Shown: positions 1 to 11,373 of the stretch, piece by piece | How the letters are laid out: each line of letters opens with the position of its first letter | Position numbering within the stretch: position 1 is the first letter of the stretch | NCBI GenBank assembly: GCA_963082875.1 | Contig: OY720102.1 | Span: 10,514,990-10,578,989 of the forward strand | Direction: 5' to 3' | Length of the DNA stretch: 64,000 nucleotides | From: Corella eumyota | Lineage: Eukaryota; Chordata; Ascidiacea; Phlebobranchia; Corellidae | Translations under genes and position numbers: made by a program | Notes under the pieces: generated by a model | Databases searched by the model: none | Seen by the model: the letters and a program-made list of their open reading frames with translations, nothing else | What the model was told of the DNA's origin: nothing

Positions 1-373
1 AGTTAAGTCATTTAAAGTGCAAAAAAAAAAATTTTTATTTTTTATAAGTTGTTTAGCTTTTAACCTATAAAAGAGTAAACGAGAATAAGCGAAAATATAT
101 AAACAATAAAAAATTTAACAACAATTTCTTATAGAAAAAAATGTTTTGCTTTAAAATGAAAAGTAGTTAAAATATATTAAATTATATAATTAACAATTAA
201 CACATAGGCCAACATAATACATAAAATTGGTTGCAAAAATGGGAATAAGTTAACTTGATTTTGGACTTTCTAACGAAAGTTGAAGCTTTATTTGATACGA
301 ATAAGATAAGTCATTTAAAGTGCAAAAAAAATTTATATTTTTTATAAGTTGTTTAGCTTTTAACCTATAAAAC
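1..373. repeat. Two direct copies of a dispersed AT-rich repeat
   Basis: The segment from about 10 to 110 (GTGCAAAA..., then ATAAGTTGTTTAGC and TTTTAACCTATAAAAGAG) recurs at 301-373 and again at 2803-2905. The first and third copies share a longer tail (GAGAATAAGC...ATATATAAACAATAAA); the second stops after CCTATAAAA. The copies bracket the piggyBac remnant, so the transposon probably landed in or next to a pre-existing array. I see no coding potential. Function unknown. Confidence 0.75.
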
Positions 374-689
374 TTTTTAACATGCGGTGAGTTAGAGCAG
401 GACCTACTTTTGTCAATTTTTTTTTGTTGCCAAAATTCGTCATTTTTAGGTTGTCCTTTATTTTAAATATTTTAAGTATGAATAAAAGCAGTAAATTATC
501 TGACACTGTGTCATTAGATACTTATGTTTATGTTGATATCTTAAAAAATCGAACTTTTGACCTAAACCAATTGAAAAAAAAATTCTGATTTGCAGACCAT
601 GTCAAATACTTGCTTCAAATTCGACAAAGATCAACGAAGTGTTACCTTTTTTATTTTAGATAAAAAGTGTAAAACAAAAATAAAACAAT

Positions 690-2342
690 TAAATTGTAAA
701 GATATTTTTGTAAAGAATGGCATTTTTTAAAACATGGAACACAAAAACTCTTCAAACATTTATCACAATTGAAAATTGTACGTTTGCGATTTTTTGCTCA
801 GCGCAAACAATGCAGTTTTTTTGTGATCGGGATTTTCCGTCTGTCTTTTCAGAAGCCTCCAGAAAATGATGTCCACTCAGCCTGTGTGAGCCACTGGAGG
901 ACTGTTGTGTAGAGCTCGTTGAATCGGAAGCCTCTTCCACCAGTGTCATAATGACCTCAACCAAGTAGTCAAGGTATCTTTTATTTTTACTGTGGACGAT
1001 GCAATTCACTAATGCAAGATTACCCAAATGAAAAAATAGTTAGCGATACCATCTAAGGGTTTTTCTGGAATATGCATAGTATTGCATAGTCTGGTCGCTT
1101 TTATCCACCCCGGCCATATAGTTGTTATAGTCCTGGACCAGAGTGGGTTTCAATTTTAATACCGGCCCCCCATGCCGCCGCACCGAAACTTCACTCATTG
1201 AGCTGCTTCCTTTAGTTGCAAGCATGATGACGTCTTTCTTATCGCACCATTTGAAGGCAATAAGCTGTCCTTTCTTGTATGCAATTGGACCCTTTCTCAA
1301 TCTTTTGTCTAAGGAATGTTTTGGCATTTGCTTGCGATTGGCCATGCAGGTCCCAACATCATTTGTTTGGTGCAGGAGAAGCTCGTTGAACAGTTTGGGG
1401 CTAGTATAATACCGGTCGGTATAAAGGACATGGCCCAAACCCAAATATTTATTTACAAGATTCATTACTGTATTATAGGTCTTGTCTTGGGTTTGGGCCT
1501 GTTTAAAGCCAGTTGCCACTTGGAATCCAAGACAGTACCCAGAGTTCGTATATCTTTATCCCCCACTTCTTGGGTTTCATTGGGTTATAAACTCTGAACC
1601 TGACTCGGCCTTTGCATGGGCATGTGGCCTCATCACAGCTCAGTTCCCTGTCGGGAATAATTTTTTTGTGAAATGCTTCAGAGAAGACTTTCACGATTGG
1701 CCGAAGTTTGAACAAGGCATCATAGCCATCTTAACCCAATGGTATGAAATGTTCAAACATGGATAGAATTCCCAGGAATCTTATCTCTTGCCATATGTTT
1801 TGAGCAAAAGGAGTTGTTGTAAATTTCCCGCTTGCTCCAATAATGTTGTAAATGGGGCTTTTTTACCACACCCATATATTAAACCAATGCAATAAAAATT
1901 TTGATATTGTCTGTTGTGACCGGCTTCCATGATGTCACATAGTTTTTTTTTAATTTCTCTTCGAGCGTTAATTTTGATATCCTTTGCTGGCCATACAAGT
2001 TGGTTTCATCCCGAATTATTTGAAAAAACTCTTCAGTGAGAAACTCCTTTGCAATATTGATTGGAGTTGGATCGTCGCAATTAATATTTATTCCCGGCGT
2101 TGAGTAAATGTAAACTCGGCATCTGGAGTCGATGGATCTTTACTCCAATCAGCCGGGGCAGAAAGGGGAATGTTAACCACATTTGGGCCCCTTTTTCGTT
2201 TAGGGGGGATGGAGTAGCCGCTGGACTCGGTGTTGGCCTTCTTACCGGAGTAAACCAGGTCTGACATACTATCGTCAGTTCCAGCATCACTCGCTGTCAA
2301 CATATCGGACACGTCTTGTGCAGAAAAAGTAGCCATTTTCAA
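690..2342 (-). pseudogene. piggyBac-family transposase, decayed
   Basis: This is a cut-and-paste DNA transposase remnant read on the minus strand. The N-terminal stretch (2342 to about 2088) starts MKMATFSAQDVSDM and carries a basic PPKRKRG stretch. The catalytic core follows in separate frames: SCDEATCPCKG near 1640 (first Asp), TDRYYTSPKLF near 1420 (second Asp) and YMAGVDKSDQ near 1120 (third Asp), which is the piggyBac DDD arrangement. The C-terminal end (1027 to about 700) holds the Cys-rich zinc-binding tail typical of the family (CIVC, then in another frame CDKCLKSFCVPCFKKC). At least three frame changes or stops separate the blocks, and the linker at 1716-2087 has no clear ORF, so it is inactive. 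I could not identify terminal inverted repeats; TTAA occurs near 386-389 and near 2764, but the flanking bases do not match as inverted ends. Confidence 0.85.
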
Positions 2343-2802
2343 GAAAATATAAAGATTTTGAATAGAATATTTTGTAAAAATAATGTAATCTGCAAAAAAA
2401 ATGTTTATCTAAACCTTTATATTATATAAACAAATTGTTTAAATATATGTAAGTTACCTATATAACCTGACAACAAAATAATTTTGTATTTTTCAAAATA
2501 GATATAAAAAATTTACGTGCTAACCTCAATACAACTTATTACAAATAAATCGCTTTTGTTTACATTAGCCAGCTGACTTATACAAGCGAAAAATTCCCCT
2601 TTTTTTGTTTTTATCGATCAGCTGATACTACCAACCAATCAGCTTTCACGATTCTCCTTTCGGTTTTCAAAGCAAACAAGCGAAGTAATTTCTTTTAATT
2701 ACCCCGGAAGTGGCGTAATGCCAAAGCCAATGTATCGGCTTTTAGATAATGGCGGGTGGTCGAGTTAAACCAATATACCGGTTCGACGAGACCAAAAAGT
2801 AG

Positions 2803-2905
2803 TGCAAAAAAATAAAATTTATATTTTTTATAAGCTGTTTAGCTTTTAACCTATAAAAGAGTGAACGAGAATAAGCAAAAAATATATAAACAATAAACAT
2901 TTTTA
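2803..2905. repeat. Third copy of the AT-rich repeat seen at 1-110
   Basis: This copy is about 100 bp and closely similar to positions 10-110, sharing TTTAGCTTTTAACCTATAAA, the GAGAATAAGC block and the ATATATAAACAATAAA end. It lies between the piggyBac remnant and the tRNA-Thr gene, about 55 bp upstream of the tRNA. Confidence 0.75.
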
Positions 2906-2960
2906 TTTTCATTATTACATTTTACTTTGATATTAATTTAATACCTTAATAAGCAAAAAG

Positions 2961-3032
2961 AGCGTTATGGCTTAGTGGTAAAGCGCCTGTCTTGTAAACA
3001 GGAGATCCTGGGTTCGATCCCCAGGAACGCCT
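2961..3032 (+). tRNA. tRNA-Thr (anticodon TGT)
   Basis: A 72-nt cloverleaf. The anticodon arm is CCTGT-CTTGTAA-ACAGG with TGT at positions 34-36. The D arm is GCTT...AAGC with a short loop, and the T arm is CTGGG-TTCGATC-CCCAG. The acceptor stem pairs at five of seven positions; the outermost pair is A:C and the innermost A:G, where threonine tRNAs of this type normally have perfect pairs. It may therefore be a slightly degenerate copy. The internal promoter boxes look intact. A related but clearly broken copy lies on the minus strand near 60.35 kb. Confidence 0.85.
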
Positions 3033-3385
3033 ATTCATGTTTTTAAACTATTGTTGTGAAGTTTATTAATTTCTAAAAAGTAGTCTTTTTTTCTGATTTA
3101 AAAATAAATAGTTGTTATAGTTTTGCGGTTTATATTTGCAAATCTTTTTAATGAACTTTTAAATTTGTTTTCTCGGTAAATCTATATATTCTAAAAAAAA
3201 TATTTTCCCTTCGTGGTGTGCATATGTTGGTTAGTAAAAATGAATTTTGACATAATGTAAATTAAGCGTTTATTTTTGAAAAAAGTAAGTCAAAGTTTTG
3301 TATCAACTATCCCATAATAGCAATTATAATTAGAAATTTCGCCACAGGATATCTTTAATTTAATGAGTTTCGTAATGCAAAATGT

Positions 3386-3501
3386 GTCAGGATGGCCGAG
3401 TGGTCTAAGTCGCCAGACTCAAGATGAAATCTTCGCCGTTGTGGGGCGATGGGTGTTCTGGTCTCCGAATGGAGGCGTGGGTTCGAATCCCACTTCTGAC
3501 A
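3386..3501 (+). tRNA. tRNA-Leu (anticodon CAA) with intron
   Basis: A class II tRNA with a long variable arm. It begins GTCAGGATGGCCGAGTGG and ends CTTCTGAC plus discriminator A, with a perfect GTCAG/CTGAC acceptor end. The anticodon CAA is at 3420-3422. An intron of about 32 nt (3424-3455) sits one base 3' of the anticodon, the usual eukaryotic site; the anticodon stem CCAGA/TCTGG closes only when it is removed. The variable arm is TCTCCGAATGGAG and the B box is GGTTCGAATCC. Leu(CAA) is one of the tRNAs that commonly keeps an intron in animals. It looks functional. Confidence 0.93.
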
Positions 3502-4821
3502 ATAATTTTATATATGACTAAAACACGATTTTTGAATTAAATAAACAACTTTTCAATTTCACTAGTGTTGGCATAACGTCAGGTTAAAAATAAAGCTAGG
3601 TTTATTCAGAAGTCCACGGATATATTACGTAACTAAATTCATTCGATAAAAAAATTAACTTTTTAACTTAACCATCATAAAGAAACCCGTATTTAATTAA
3701 AGGTGAATTACCAGCTTTACGAATTGCAAATTTGACTGTAACTTACCTTTGCGAAGTAACCAAGTTAAAGGGTAAAAAAGGTCTCTCGTCCGATTATTTA
3801 AAAAAACTTTTATGTAACAGATATGTACTAGTTAATTAATTTAATAAAATAAGTATTTATTGCTAATATTCTTATTACAAATATAGGTCAAGTCTGAATC
3901 CAAATTATGTATTAGTGGTAAAGTATTTAGCCAAAAGCAAACAATAAAGGTAACGTAGCAAACATTTATCAATGGAATACCATAACAAATCTGCCATTTT
4001 TATGTTTACTGTAACGTGTTATCTGTCCTAAGTCTATAATTCTTTACTTCTTCAATTGTAAATTTAAACCACTATTTTATAATCATAATGAAACACAATA
4101 AATGCAATGTTATATTTTTGAGGCAGGTCAAAAAAGTATACCGTTGTCCTTTCCCGACAATATCATACATAAAAAAATTTAAAAAATGATATTAATATAC
4201 TCTAAAATGGACGCAATTTCCAACAAAAGTTTGAACATTACCCAGTATGAAATTTATCCCTGGTCCATTGATACACGCCCATAGATATACCATGCCTATA
4301 TCCCTATCGTATGACCGGAAGGTGAACATCCGGCCCATGCCTGATTACCGAGTATGTGTCATGCTAGCAGTTTGATTCAATTTCAAGCTTAATCCAAACA
4401 TGGGCCATGCACAAATTATACTAGAATGCCAAACCAAGATTTTTAATAATCCTACTTCTGTCTATGTTAAAGTCTAAAAGTCAATGCAAGATGTTGCGTT
4501 TTTGGTTTTATTAAAACGAACGAAGGCAAAAGGGACTCTAAACTATTTACGCGTTATCGCTAATATCGTCAATGTCTTCACATGGAATCGTGTCAATACT
4601 ATCATCACTATAGCTATCCAAAGGAGTTTTATTTCTTCGCTTTTCCCGACCGCCACGCAGTCAGGTGCACCAGAAAGACATATCTGCAATTCTTTAGCAA
4701 GATTATCTGCCGCAAAATTCTTGAACATTGTATAGCTTAAAATATCTGCAAAACATGTAATCAATCATCAATTTTTGTACTTAAAAAATTAGAAAACAAA
4801 TATAGTAGTTTGTAGAGGTTT
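3502..4821. other. No gene recognised
   Basis: This is AT-rich sequence without a supported gene. Short opposing ORFs at about 4484-4764 overlap each other on both strands. The minus-strand one (4764 to 4543) lies immediately downstream of the fragment at 4822-5330 and could be its tail, but it shows no motif I recognise. Confidence 0.5.
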
Positions 4822-5330
4822 CTATAAAATGCATATTGCTAAAACAATTACTCCTGTCCAAGAAAATTTTAGTGCCAATTTTTGTTTTAAAAAGGTCCTT
4901 ACCTTTTTTTTTTTGTGCAACCTATCCAAAACTTTGCTGCCAAATTCAAACCTTTTCAATGCCCTTTGCCTATTATCCAAAAACACAGAGGCGTGGTGTT
5001 TTGGTATACCAAAGTTTTGGTTGCCATCCAAATACAACTGTGAAACTTCTTCTATTACGTTTGGACATTGCATAGGCATCGTATAAATCCAATCAATATT
5101 TGTTTGTCCGGAATGTCCGGAATCCAATCAATATTTGTTTGTCCGGAATTGTTTCAGCTATGGGATTAAACCAGGTGTTTCGCAGCCCACCAAAATTGTA
5201 AAAAACAACTTCGCTTATAACATTTTTATACGACTGCAATACTTAATTTGAAAACTGTGGTAGCAAATTTAGTTGGGGATTTTCCTCTGCAAGTTTTTGA
5301 ACGTGCGGTAATTCGTTCACATAAGAAAAA
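4822..5330 (-). pseudogene. Transposon-gene fragment with a DUF4806-like motif
   Basis: On the minus strand, broken frames read LLPQF, then NFGGLRNTWFNP, then TNIDWIYTMPMQCPNVIEE and finally LKQKLALKFSWTG. The last motif matches MKKCLALKFSWTG of the DUF4806 gene at 10.2 kb almost exactly, so at least the 3' part appears related to that companion-gene family. A short duplication (AATCCAATCAATATTTGTTTGTCCGGAAT, near 5091-5150) interrupts the reading. It is too decayed to assign a function. Confidence 0.45.
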
Positions 5331-5529
5331 AAACAGATTGAAATCTTGATGTCCGTAGTCACCTAATAGGGCTCGTTGCCGTGCTGTTTTTATAGGGCTT
5401 CCATCCAGTAATTGAAGTAAAATTTTGAGCTCGAAGCACCTACGAAGAATAGAGACGGCATCCGAAACGCATTTGTTGTAGGTAAAGTCTACAACTTCAA
5501 CAATTTTGCCGCAAAACTACAGAATAAGT

Positions 5530-5725
5530 TAGGTTCCAAACATTAGAGGTATTTCGCCACCGGGCATGGACAGGATGTTGTTGATGGCATATTTGGTGAA
5601 ACCAAGGCAATATCGGGACAAGTTAAAAAAAATAATACCACAGTAGCTTTTCAAAATGCAACTGATTTTTATAAGGTAGCAAAAAATATCTCAAAAATGT
5701 ACAGGTACATTACATGTGAAAAGCG
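5530..5725 (+). pseudogene. Transposase-like fragment (GHGxxxDGxxG...K type)
   Basis: One plus-strand frame reads HFATGHGQDVVDGIFGETKA and continues for about 40 residues to KVAKNISKMYRYITCEK. The pattern of a Gly/His-rich turn, an Asp-Gly pair and a following Lys occurs in several groups of animal transposon proteins of uncertain superfamily. It has no start codon and lies head-on to the minus-strand fragment at 4.8-5.3 kb, so the two are probably separate remnants or halves of a rearranged element. Confidence 0.35.
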
Positions 5726-7081
5726 GATATTGATAAACCTATGGCAGATGTGTTATGGGGCACAGCAATAAATATTAAAGGAATGTGATTGTTTTATTAA
5801 AGTTAATAGGCCCATAAGCTATAAAAATAATTCTTAATATTAAATGCCTTTGGAAATTTGTGTAGTTGTACTTAAATTTTGTTATTTAGATTACGATAGA
5901 GGTTTGCGAAGAAGAAATCGATAAGCTAATGAAAAAATATATAAAAATTACAAGTAATTTTGAAGAAGCTGCCATCCCAGTCAGAAATTATATTCGATTT
6001 TTCTGTGGCCGACAATCGGAAACTCACGGCAATTGTTTGGCATAACCAACCGATGGTCAAATCAGATAAACTTAAATAGATCATGTTTGGCTTATGTAAC
6101 TCTCGGCCTATTATAGAAAAACTGTAACGGGTTTTATATATTTTATGCAAGGTTTGCCTTTAGTCTTGTACCGTCTTTTTTTGTATTGCGAACAAAAACT
6201 TTATAAAATTATGGTCAGTGTGCTGCTAAAATCTTGTTTATTGATGTGTGAATAAAAAAGTAAATAAATCAACGTTTAAAAAAACACACACATGTAATCG
6301 TGATACTAATGCGTAACACTACATTATTTATGTTGTATAATTTATATCCGTCGAAAGAACTATGTAGTTTTAAAAAGAGGATAAACTAAATTGAAATAAG
6401 TCACGTGCGTAAAACACCCAATCAAAAGCATTTTTAAAAACGTGGGATTTTATTTGTGGCATTTGTCTTTGAGTCGCAATTTAAATTTATTTTTGAACTT
6501 TTTAGGGCGTTTGGTGCGGGCTAACTTAAAACTTATGTTTTGCGAGGTATGCTTAGTGATAGATAATGTAGTACTATTACCTCTTTTATCGAAAAAAGAG
6601 TAGATATTACATTACCTAGGGTTTGAGCAAGTAGGGTCGTAAATTAAACTCATTTATATATTTCGGGCAAGCTGGCAAGCAAGTATAGTTAAAGTTAATA
6701 GTAGTGATAACTTGGAAAATTAGTGCACATTTCCTACTAGGGTTGTTTATAAATAACTGGTTTGAATGTGTCATCGTATTGGTTTTATTAGTATATTTAG
6801 ATATTTTCAGATCTTACATAAATAGATAAAAGCATAAGCAAATAAGGCAAGCATAAGCAAATAACACAAAGGGGGTTGTTCCTTGACCAATCTATACACT
6901 GAAGAAAATTCTAACACAAGCTTTTGTAACTTTAACTAACTTAATTTTTTATTTAAAGTGCTTAGGGTAAGGTATAATAGAAAAAAATAATTATAAAGCC
7001 TAGAAAACCTTTTAAAAAAGCTAGGTATTATTGCTATATGTTTAAGTATTAGACGCCCATTTAAGTATTTTTGTTTAAGAT
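5726..7081. other. Non-coding AT-rich stretch upstream of the CACTA-like element
   Basis: No ORF with recognisable content. A 74-codon minus-strand ORF (5926-6150) has no motif and looks fortuitous. The last 500 bases precede the transposase start at 7082 and may contain the element's 5' end and promoter; I could not define its terminal repeat. Confidence 0.5.
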
Positions 7082-9250
7082 ATGTTAAAAAGGAAACCCA
7101 AAAGAAGTTATTACAAAAGATTTGAAAATTTGTCGAAGGTTCAAAAATGGAGAAGAACGAAAAGAAATAAAAATGATACTGTAAACCAATATTTATTAAA
7201 TACTTCGGTGCCTATAGTTATGGAGAAAACTCCACCAAGTTCAACCAGTGAAGACTCAGCAGAGTCTGTTAAATCTTTAGTATATGAATCTGAAAATGAG
7301 CAAAGTAAAAGTGTATGTTCTGATAACCATACAATGGTTAGTGATAAAAAATACACCATTTTGGAAGTTGTTCAAAATTGGGCATTAAATGAAGTTAATG
7401 TTCCTAAAGCCAGCATAACTCGATTGCTTCAATCTCTTCATGAATTTCATCCAAGTTTACCACGTAGTTTTTCAACGCTTTTACCTTCTTCAAATCTAAA
7501 TTTTAGAGAAATGGGTGATGGTCAGTATGTTCATTTTCCCAACTGGATAAATTCTTTATCAAATTTGCTTCACACTTTCAGTTTAAATGAAAGTGTTGGA
7601 ATGACTTGCAATATTGATCTTTTAATAAACATTGATGGTTTACCATTATTTCAACACTCGCCAGACTTTAATATTCACCCAATTTTAATTACAATTTATG
7701 GTTTTCAATCTCGACCAATTTGTGCTGGTATTTATTGCAGCCATAAATGTTTGCGACGTGAAATGCCACATCCTGACATTTTTTTACGCGAATTTATCAC
7801 AGATCTTTCCCGAATTTATGAAAATTCAATTATCATTAATGGTATTAAATTTTGTTTGAAGTCCTATGGTATATTCGTGTGCGATGCCCCAGCAAGATCT
7901 ATTTTAAAATGCATAAAATCTCACACTGGATCGTTGCAAAATTCATGGCGAATATCACTCCAATCGTGTAACGTTGTTATCTACTACGAGACCAAACACA
8001 TGTTCCATAAATTTTTGTGATAGGAGGTTAAATAGTGATTTTTTGGAATGTTCGGATACTAATCATCATATTAAAAAATCTATTTTGGCCAGTCTAGGTG
8101 TGAATATGGTCTCTCACTTTGTGTTAGACTATATGCATTTGTGTTGTCTCGGTGTGATGAAAAGACTATTACTTTGGTGGAAGGGAGTTCCTCGGTAATT
8201 ATTTAAAATTTTAAAAAGATTGATTAAAACTGTATTTTAGCGCTATATTTTAAACTATAAATTTAAATGTTTAAAAATATATTATACCATTATTTACTAG
8301 TAGTAATGCATTATTTGTATATTTAAAGGCAGCTGGGTGCTAAGATGTCTCTGGGAGCAATTTCTCGATTCAATGAAAAAATTTTAAAGGCAAAAGTATT
8401 TATTCCTATTGAATTTAATAGAAAATTGAGAGGTTTATCAGACTTGGCGTACTGGAAGGCATCGGAGTTTAGGTTATTTCTTTTGTATACTGGATTTTCT
8501 ATGCTTAAAGAGTAAAAAAATATTGAGCAAGGCAAAATATAATCATTTTATAAAATTTGCTATAGCATTAAGGTTTTTAGTTTCTTCTGAAACTAAACCC
8601 AGTGACATATTATTGTCTTCACAACTCCTACAACAATTTGTAGATGAATCATCTACAATTTATGGGAATGCATTTGTAACATACAATATTCACAGTTTAT
8701 CACACTTGGCTGACGATTATAAAAATTTTGGGTCATTGGATTTAATTAGTTGTTTTCCATTTGAAAGTTATCTTGGACGTCTAAAAAATTGTGTTCGATC
8801 TGGATTTAAGCCCTTGCAACAGGTAGCAAATTATGCTCATTTTTTAAATGAAAATGTTCAAAAGACCATTGAAAATAACATAGCTCTGTTGAAGGACTTT
8901 TTGATGATGAATTTCCTGTAGCCCATTATGACAAAATAACAATTAAAAAATGTACAATTAGAAGACAAACCGAAGGAGACAGTACAGTACTTTTTGAGTC
9001 CTTTAATGTGGCTGAAGTGTGCGATATTGTTATACATAATAAAAAAATATATTTTATTTTAAAACAATATGAAAAAGTGGAAAATCTTTTTAATCACCCA
9101 TGTCCATCGGTAAATGTGGGTATATTATTAGTATCTTGTTTATCAAAGAATTATTCTATTGTAGAGATGTCAAGCATGCCAATCAAATGTTTATGTATTC
9201 CTTACAAAAAAAAGTTTCTTGCATGTACTTTAGTTCACATGCTGTAATTG
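7082..9250 (+). pseudogene. CACTA/Plavaka-like DDE transposase, multi-exon, decayed
   Basis: The first ORF (7082-8020, 312 codons) has a basic N-terminus (MLKRKPKRSYYKRF), a Ser/Glu-rich linker and the block IDGLPLF...IYGFQSRPICAGIY...FVCDAPARSILK, typical of a transposase family common in invertebrates. The Cys-rich segment expected next occurs only in another frame from about 7930, leading to DYMHLCCLGVMKRLL (8130-8175), the conserved MHL/LGV motif of CACTA-like transposases. An apparent intron (about 8197-8326) precedes QLGAKMSLGAISRF and YWKASEFRLFLLYTG. After a stop, 8523-8921 carries YNIHSLSHLADD...FGSLD...FPFESYLGRLK, resembling the C-terminal DUF4218-type region. 9008-9247 continues it after a frame change. 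Two or three frame breaks make it inactive. The superfamily name is inference from architecture. Confidence 0.72.
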
Positions 9251-9343
9251 TTTAAATTTTAATTTCATAACGTAAAAGTACTTTAAAAGTTGTGATATTT
9301 TAAAAATACGGAAAATGTTTTTTTTTAGATTTTTGTATTAAAA

Positions 9344-10545
9344 ATGAAAAATTTCGTGTGTGTAAAATTTGAAAATCAAACCACTGATGTTATTCCAAAG
9401 CAGTGGATGTTATCCCCCACTGAGTGCTTGTGGCCCCCATCATCAAGCAATGCAAATGTTCAAATGATGGTGTCGAATAGAATCAGTCCACAAAAGGATT
9501 GGAAGGCATTTTCATGTGCCATACTTTGCCAAGCTTGTAAGTTTGTTTGTGTTTACACATCAATACTTTCATTAACAACTACATATTTATTTAGCTACTA
9601 AGGATAAGTGTGTGAGTAGGGCATATGCCGCAACTAATTTGGAAACTAAGTCGGAAGAATCCTCGGCAGATGATAAATCCCCTCCAAATTACAAGCTTAA
9701 ATAAACTAAAGCATGTCGCAATATTCAGGAATTCAGGTAACTTTAGGTTTAACCAAAACAATGCTTTAAATGGGAATTTTTTTTAGAGATTACTTTTCTG
9801 AAACTGAAAAACAAGAAGATTTTGAATTTCGTGTGCCGCAGTTGCCATTTTCTCGAAAAAGGAAAAGTGAAAATTCATTACCAGAAGTTGATGTGCAAAA
9901 AGTTTTTAAAAAAATAGAAAAGTTGGAGGAAAAACTAGACATCATTTTAACAAAACTTGATACTCCGAAAAAAACTCAATGGGATTTTCCGAAGCCCTCG
10001 GACACTCTTGAAAGTCTTCAAGAAATAATAAAGGAAAACATGGTAAAATATAACAATTATAAATATTTGTTTTAATAATGCAATACTGTTGTTGTTTGTG
10101 GACACTTAACTAAAAAATTAACTCACAGTTTATTGATTTATGGTTTGTACTTTAGGACATTGATGGTTTGGCACGCTACATAATATCCGACACTTTAAGG
10201 GGAACTGTGCGTAATTTTATTAAAGTATTCATGAAAAAGTGTCTGGCCCTTAAGTTTTCGTGGACAGGTTTGGGCACTAAACGAATAAAGAAAAAGGAAT
10301 CATTTCGAGACCACCCAATCTATCAAATACTCCTAAGTAAGTTCTATTTTCTAAAATAAGCTTTGTTGAATTTATTTTTCTCAAATAAGTTTTGTTGAAT
10401 TTATTTTAACAGATGTGCTCGGTTCTACCGAATTTTCAACATCAAGGCACTCTGAGATAGCCTGTGCCATTCAAGTGGTTTTTAACGGAGTACCTGACTG
10501 GGATGGAGGAAGAGCTATGCGGCGCCCGTATTCAGCTCCTAGTTA
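9344..10545 (+). CDS. DUF4806-domain companion gene of the transposon, spliced
   Basis: Four probable exons. The first (9344 to about 9540) reads MKNFVCVKFENQTTDVIPKQ then CLWPPSSS, the N-terminal signature of proteins that accompany this transposase. The second (about 9770-10040) has a basic patch (SRKRKSEN) and a coiled coil (VFKKIEKLEEKLDIILTKL). The third (about 10156-10336) carries LARYIISDTLRGTVRNFIK and LALKFSWTGLG, a DUF4806-type domain. The last (about 10414-10545) ends DWDGGRAMRRPYSAPS. Each boundary has plausible GT/AG signals (acceptors TTTAG at 10156 and AACAG near 10412). It lies head-to-tail with the transposase, about 100 bp away, as if part of the same element. The role of DUF4806 is unknown; DNA binding or oligomerisation is only a guess. 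Exon 1 to exon 2 phase was not verified. Confidence 0.6.
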
Positions 10546-10623
10546 GTTCTCTTTAGTTAATATTAAAGCTGGGCACTAGAGACTATACATAGGTTTAGTT
10601 TTTTTTATTTTAAAAATAAATTG

Positions 10624-10806
10624 CAATTAACTTTTGTAAATTAGCAAACTATTTAAATGGTCTACTCTTAAATACCACAATGTAGCTAATGTTATCCTTT
10701 AAATGCAATAATATAAAAAAAGCTTTTAAAGGATAACATCAGCTACATTGTGGTATTAACAGTAGACCATTGAAATAGTTTGCTAATTCACTAAAGTTAA
10801 TTTTAA
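10624..10806. repeat. Long near-perfect hairpin (inverted repeat, arms about 80 bp)
   Basis: The left arm (about 10624-10700) contains TTAGCAAACTATTTAAATGG, then ACCACAATGTAGCTAATG and TTATCCTTTAAA. The right arm (about 10725-10806) is its reverse complement with few mismatches (GGATAACATCAGCTACATTG...TAGTTTGCTAATTC). The loop is about 25 bp. It sits just after the DUF4806 gene, so it may be a hairpin-forming MITE or an end of the same transposon. Confidence 0.85.
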
Positions 10807-10839
10807 TTTATTCATAGTTTAATGTAATTTTTTTTATTT

Positions 10840-11115
10840 TGTAATTTAATGAAGAAGTTAAATCTAAACAGTTATGTTAATAACTGTTTTTTCTATAAAT
10901 CATGTTTCTATCTTAACCCCCTTGACAGAATTTTTTAAATATTAAACTTGAAATATTGCTATTTTTAAAGCTATTTTAGTTACATGAGTTGATTAAGTTA
11001 CTTTAGAATAACTGTGCCCACCTTTGATGTTAACTAAACAGGCTATTTTCAGTCATTTTTACCCACAAATACTGTAATTTTGTATTTTTTTGTGATTCTT
11101 TTTAACAAAAATTAA
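10840..11115. other. No gene seen
   Basis: AT-rich sequence between the hairpin and the 50-bp tandem repeat. A short self-complementary stretch near 10871-10891 (AACAGTTATGTTAATAACTG) is the only structure noticed. Confidence 0.5.
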
Positions 11116-11265
11116 TACTGTGGATTTTGTTCAGTTCTTTCTTACTGCTATTGTTGTAAATCTTATACTGTGGATTTTGTTCAGTTCTTTCTTACTGCTA
11201 TTGTTGTAAATCTTATACTGTGGATTTTGTTCAGTTCTTTCTTACTGCTATTGTTGTAAATCTTG
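11116..11265. repeat. Tandem repeat, 3 x 50 bp
   Basis: Three essentially identical 50-bp units begin at 11116, 11166 and 11216 (TACTGTGGATTTTGTTCAGT...). The near identity implies recent duplication or replication slippage. It lies just upstream of the Harbinger fragment. Confidence 0.95.
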
Positions 11266-11373
11266 TGCGATCTTACGTACTGTGTAATTCCTAATGCATA
11301 CCTTGTGTAGCATTTGTGATTAAAATAAAGATGTTTACTGTTTAATAATTTTGAAAGTGTTGTTTGGAAACTT

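Noticed and set aside
1-2905. piggyBac terminal inverted repeats at the TTAA sites near 386 and 2764
   Set aside because: The bases inside the two TTAA sites do not match as inverted repeats, so the element's ends are not called.
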